NCBI GenBank assembly: GCA_018660225.1 | Contig: JABJKT010000137.1 | Span: 1-64,000, forward strand | Source: Kordiimonadaceae bacterium | GTDB lineage: Bacteria > Pseudomonadota > Alphaproteobacteria > Sphingomonadales > Emcibacteraceae | Length of the DNA: 64,000 bases | Direction: 5' to 3' | Shown: positions 59,969 to 64,000 of the stretch, in pieces | How the letters are laid out: every line of letters starts with the position of its first letter | How positions within the stretch are numbered: position 1 is the stretch's first letter | The notes under the pieces: generated by a model | Told to the model about the DNA's origin: nothing | Database searches by the model: none | What the model saw: only the letters and a program-made list of their open reading frames with translations | Program-made: the position numbers and the translations under genes

Positions 59969-61615
59969 TTAACTACCGAATATGATGCTCGGTAACCAAG
60001 TGACCAATCCTTCGAAGTTATAAAGGATGACCAGTGCTATGACCTGTATGACAATATACGGCAGCACCCCTTTATAAATATCCGTCGTTTTAACCAAATC
60101 TTCCGGTGCAACACCACGAAGATAGAAGAGTGCATAGCCAAATGGTGGTGTCAGGAATGATGTCTGCAGGTTCATCGCCATCATAATACCAAGCCAAATC
60201 GGGTTAATATCCATCATGAAGAGCACCGGTGCGACAATCGGCACCACAACGAATACGATCTGAATGAAATCAAGGAAGAAACCAAGGGCAAACATAACGA
60301 GCATTACTACCAAGAAAGCTCCAAGTCGTCCGCCAGGTAAGTTTGTCAGAAACTCAGTAATATAAAAATCACCATTAAATCCAAGAAAGATCAAAGTGAA
60401 AAGAGCGGCTCCAACCATGATGATAAAGATCATTGAGCTGATTTTTGCAGTCATCTGCATCACTTCGTGGATTACATTATTTCGGTAAACGCGCATAAAG
60501 CTATCTGCGATTCCCCAAAACATAGCAATCAGAAGCGGAATAGAAAGGCCAAACGCTATATAATCCATAAATGCGATTTCTTCGCGACCCATACGAAGGT
60601 CAAATACACCACCTAAGAATAGTAGAAGCACTATGGATGTTCCTGCAACAATAACCGGCATTGGTTTTGATTTATCGTTTTTATATCCAGACATCAATAT
60701 CGCACCAACCGCCCCTAAAGCAGCTGCTTCAGTTGGCGTCGCAATGCCGCCAAGGATCGAGCCAAGAACAGCCACCACCAAGATAATTGGCGGAAGGAAT
60801 GCGGCAAGTACAGGCTTAAGATCAATTTTTTCTTTAGTGTCCATTACCGGAGGGCATGAGGCAGGGAAGAAGGTAGCGACTAAAATTTGGTATAAAATGT
60901 ATAAAAGCACAAGACCAAGTCCCGGGATCAAGGCGCCTGCAAATAAGTCGCCCACTGATAGAGGCGTAGGTGAAAAATTACCCATCGCCAGTTGCGATGC
61001 CTGCCAGGCCGATGATAGCTGGTCACCAAGAAGCACAAGCACAATCGAAGGGGGGATAATCTGACCAAGCGTTCCCGCGGCGGCAATACCGCCCGTCGCT
61101 ACAGCAGGGCTATAACCACGTTCAAGCATTGTCGGTAGGGCCATTAGACCCATAATCACCACTGTCGCACCCACGATACCCGTGCTGGCCGCAAGAAGCG
61201 CGCCGACGATGGTAACAGAGATGCCAAGGCCACCTTTCATGCGGCCCATTAATTTACCCATACTATCAAGCAGGTCTTCTGCGATTTGCGAGCGTTCTAA
61301 CATCACGCCCATAAACACAAATAGCGGGACGGCCATCATCACCACATTTGTCATGGTGCCGTATATTCTTTGCGGAACACCGCCTAGGAATGAAAAATCA
61401 AAGATTCCCATTGAAAACCCAAGACCGGCAAACATAAGAGAGACGCCGGGAAGGGTGAAAGCAACAGGGTAACCGACAAGCAAAGAGCCACAGGCTACAA
61501 CAAACATGACAGTGCAAAGAAGCGCATCTAATGGCATACCAGTAAATTCGCTTATCATTATTCCAAAGATAACAAAATCAATCTGAAATCCGAACCAAGA
61601 TAAATCTAAAATCAT
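59969..61615 (-). CDS. TRAP transporter large permease (DctM)
   Basis: Polytopic; MAVPLFVFMGVMLERSQIAEDLLDSMGKLMGRMKGGLGISVTIVGALLAASTGIVGA; GGIAAAGTLGQIIPPSIVLVLLGDQ. Confidence 0.94.
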   Translation of the reverse strand: MILDLSWFGFQIDFVIFGIMISEFTGMPLDALLCTVMFVVACGSLLVGYPVAFTLPGVSLMFAGLGFSMGIFDFSFLGGVPQRIYGTMTNVVMMAVPLFVFMGVMLERSQIAEDLLDSMGKLMGRMKGGLGISVTIVGALLAASTGIVGATVVIMGLMALPTMLERGYSPAVATGGIAAAGTLGQIIPPSIVLVLLGDQLSSAWQASQLAMGNFSPTPLSVGDLFAGALIPGLGLVLLYILYQILVATFFPASCPPVMDTKEKIDLKPVLAAFLPPIILVVAVLGSILGGIATPTEAAALGAVGAILMSGYKNDKSKPMPVIVAGTSIVLLLFLGGVFDLRMGREEIAFMDYIAFGLSIPLLIAMFWGIADSFMRVYRNNVIHEVMQMTAKISSMIFIIMVGAALFTLIFLGFNGDFYITEFLTNLPGGRLGAFLVVMLVMFALGFFLDFIQIVFVVVPIVAPVLFMMDINPIWLGIMMAMNLQTSFLTPPFGYALFYLRGVAPEDLVKTTDIYKGVLPYIVIQVIALVILYNFEGLVTWLPSIIFGS

Positions 61616-62157
61616 TAGACGCCCTCCCCAAGTGGTTCTTCTACGAGGTGTTCATGTCCCATTATAACAAGAAGGGAATGAAGCGAAATAGAAACACCCT
61701 GAAGAAAAGTACTGGCGACAAATAGCAAAATCATAGACTTTAATACATAGACAATATGAAGCCCGCTGGTTTCAATTGATCCCTCTAATATCTGCCATGA
61801 TTGTCCAACGAACGGCAGTGCGTATACCCCAATACAAATAAGCACGGGGAATAAAATAATGAGAGAGCCAATTAGATTAATGTAGGCTTTACCCTTTTCA
61901 TTCATTTTGCTGTAGAAAATATCCACGCGTACATGGCCGTTATGAAGAAGAGTATAGCCAGCCGCTCCTAGAAATACGAGCGAATGCATATACGTCAAGC
62001 TTTCCTGCACAGCGATAATACCTTCACTATAAAGATAATTGATCATCACGATGGTAAACTGTACGAGTACCAGCGTTAATGTTGCCCAAGAGGTGATCTT
62101 ACCGATCATCTCATTTACGGCATCCATGCCGCGGGCTAATTTTGCAATTCCATCCAT
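61615..62157 (-). CDS. TRAP transporter small permease (DctQ)
   Basis: Four-TM protein adjacent to DctM; YLYSEGIIAVQESLTYMHSLVFLGAAGYTLLHNGHVRVDIFY. Confidence 0.92.
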   Translation of the reverse strand: MDGIAKLARGMDAVNEMIGKITSWATLTLVLVQFTIVMINYLYSEGIIAVQESLTYMHSLVFLGAAGYTLLHNGHVRVDIFYSKMNEKGKAYINLIGSLIILFPVLICIGVYALPFVGQSWQILEGSIETSGLHIVYVLKSMILLFVASTFLQGVSISLHSLLVIMGHEHLVEEPLGEGV

Positions 62158-62212
62158 AAAATTGATTGTTCCCGGTTGTTAGTCCCTAATTATTATTTGC
62201 ATGGTCAAACTA

Positions 62213-63373
62213 TTATAGTGCTTGGCCAAATTTATCTGACAAACGACGTGATGCCAAATACGGTTCCTCGGCAATGCCACCCCATTCTTTAGCAATAGCA
62301 AGTGTTTCCATGTAGCTGTTGTAAATTCTGACTGATATGTCATCGGTTTTATCAATATCAGCAGCTACATCAGCGGCTGTATCGGCAAGGGCCTTCATTA
62401 CCTCAGGCGGAAATTGGCGTATTTTAACGCCATGCTCTGTGATTAACGTGCGAAGCGCACCAGCATTGCGGGCATTAAATTCTGCTAATGAGCGTGCATA
62501 ATGCTTCTCAGCAAGTGCCTCGATAATCACTCGCTCTGAATCGCTTAATGAATTCCATACATCAAGGTTCCAACCAGCACAAACAGATGCGCTTGGCTCA
62601 TGATAAGCAGATGTGTAGTAGTATTCTGCGGCCTGATGAAAACCAAGCGTCAGGTCATTCCATGGGCCGATCCATTCAGTAGCATCAATATTACCCTGAG
62701 AAAGCGATAGGAAAATTTCACCACTAGGAAGTGTTACAGGCGTTCCGCCCATGCGCTTAATAATCTCACCGCCAAGGCCGGGGATACGCATTTTAAGACC
62801 TTGGAAGTCTTCAACACTATTAATTTCTTTATTAAACCAACCAGCCATTTGAGGACCAGTAGCATTCGCGAGCATAGGTTTCACGTTGAAGCGAGCAGCA
62901 AGCTCGTCCCAAAGTTCTTGCCCGCCACCATACTGAAGCCACTGTGTCATTTCAGTAGCCGTTAGACCAAATGGTACCGCACCGAAAAAGTTAAACATTA
63001 GATGTTTACCTTGCCAGTAATAATCTGGACCGTGGTAAATGTCTGCGTTGCCTTGTGATACGGCGTCAAATGCTTGAAGCGCTGGAACAAGTTCTTCCGC
63101 GGCATAAACACGAATTTTGATACGGCCGTTTGTTGCTTTTTCAATATCTTCTGCAAATTCAACAGCCCTTGTACCCAAACCAGGGAAGTTTTTACCCCAG
63201 GTTGTCACCATTTTAAGTTCAAGTGTGGGCTGTGTTTGAGTAGCACCAGCCGCACCCTGTACAGTGCCTGATTTTGGGTCTACGGGGCTTGGGCTACACG
63301 CTGCTACTGCGCCAGCAGCGATTGTACTTGCGCCAACGGTAGCAGATTTTTTAAGAAAAGAACGACGTTTCAT
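62213..63373 (-). CDS. TRAP transporter substrate-binding protein (DctP), Tat/lipoprotein-like signal
   Basis: MKRRSFLKKSATVGASTIAAGAVAACSPSP; VTTWGKNFPGLGTRAVEFAEDIEKATNGRIKIRVYAAEELVPALQAFDAVSQGNADIYHG. Confidence 0.93.
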   Translation of the reverse strand: MKRRSFLKKSATVGASTIAAGAVAACSPSPVDPKSGTVQGAAGATQTQPTLELKMVTTWGKNFPGLGTRAVEFAEDIEKATNGRIKIRVYAAEELVPALQAFDAVSQGNADIYHGPDYYWQGKHLMFNFFGAVPFGLTATEMTQWLQYGGGQELWDELAARFNVKPMLANATGPQMAGWFNKEINSVEDFQGLKMRIPGLGGEIIKRMGGTPVTLPSGEIFLSLSQGNIDATEWIGPWNDLTLGFHQAAEYYYTSAYHEPSASVCAGWNLDVWNSLSDSERVIIEALAEKHYARSLAEFNARNAGALRTLITEHGVKIRQFPPEVMKALADTAADVAADIDKTDDISVRIYNSYMETLAIAKEWGGIAEEPYLASRRLSDKFGQAL

Positions 63374-63481
63374 GAGTAAACCTTAATTTTGTTTTCGTGA
63401 TTAATTTATGGTTATAATATATCAGTTACTTATAAACAGGCAATTCAGAAATTTCAATGCTTACTGTGGCGTTAGGTCAAT

Positions 63482-64000
63482 TTATTTATTTAATTTCCAG
63501 CCTGTTGAGGTTAGTAGTTCCAGCGGTCTAAAGTTCATTTTATAGCTCATTTTAGGACTGCCTTTTACAAGGTATCCTAAGTAAACATGATCTAAACCTC
63601 TGGATTCAGCTATGTTTATATGATTTAGAACGATATATACCCCAAAACTGCGCTTGTTAATTTCACCCGATATATCAAAAAAACTATAGACCATAGAAAG
63701 ACTATCGCTCAATTGGTCACTAAGTGCAGCGCCGATAAGCTCGCCACTATTAAGCCTATATTCAATTATCACTGTGCTAATTGGGCTACATTCAACCATA
63801 TCTTTATATTCTTCAAATGATATGCCGGCCATGCCGCCTTCAGTATGTCTAGATTTGATATATTTTTTTAAAAGCTCATATTGTTCACCAGTTGCAATAT
63901 TTGGTTTTATTTCAATAATGATATCTTTGTTTTTATTAAGGATACGTTTTTGACTTTTTGACGGGTTAAAAAGCACCACCGGTACGCGGGCTGATTTACA
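63482..64000 (-). CDS. bpt: Arginyl/leucyl-tRNA--protein transferase (Bpt/Ate family), 5' end beyond window
   Basis: Frame remains open to window end (CKSARVPVVLFNPSKSQKRIL); YIKSRHTEGGMAGISFEEYKDM; LDHVYLGYLVKGSPKMSYKMNFRPLELL. Confidence 0.9.
   Translation of the reverse strand, partial: CKSARVPVVLFNPSKSQKRILNKNKDIIIEIKPNIATGEQYELLKKYIKSRHTEGGMAGISFEEYKDMVECSPISTVIIEYRLNSGELIGAALSDQLSDSLSMVYSFFDISGEINKRSFGVYIVLNHINIAESRGLDHVYLGYLVKGSPKMSYKMNFRPLELLTSTGWKLNK

Noticed and set aside
60633-61064. 143-aa plus-strand ORF antisense to dctM
   Set aside because: Shadow ORF of a high-quality conserved gene on the opposite strand; composition is typical of antisense frames.
1-64000. CRISPR arrays, prophage, integrases, toxin-antitoxin or defence islands
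   Set aside because: No regularly spaced repeats, phage structural genes, transposases/integrases or recognisable defence domains were seen in any translated ORF.

Overview
The window is a gene-dense, AT-leaning bacterial chromosomal segment, most likely alphaproteobacterial judging by gene order: xthA-erpA-dgt-argS-SPOR-nagZ-M50-scpA-scpB-tatABC-serS-pcm-LysM/M23, and alaC-like/hom/glpX/recJ. I see no CRISPR array, prophage, rRNA operon or transposase gene. Content includes about 57 supportable CDSs, one tRNA-Glu(UUC), one cupin gene broken by an in-frame stop, and several accessory metabolic loci: an amino-acid-type ABC transporter with an amidohydrolase and two degenerate M24 'pita-bread' proteins; a GGT/M17 aminopeptidase/PhoD group; a two-gene saccharopine dehydrogenase locus; a TAXI-TRAP transporter; an Ior-type molybdenum hydroxylase; zur-znuCB; a metC/sulfurtransferase pair; and a DctPQM TRAP system. 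The most notable non-coding signal is a symmetric imperfect palindrome of about 161 bp with perfect 24-bp terminal inverted repeats (4646-4806). It fills the whole erpA-xthA intergenic gap. The most notable protein-level signal is the tandem pair of M24-family proteins that appear to lack the canonical metal ligands (16795-19182). I did not find a clear-cut new defence or mobile system. All family calls are by eye from the translations; no database searches were run.
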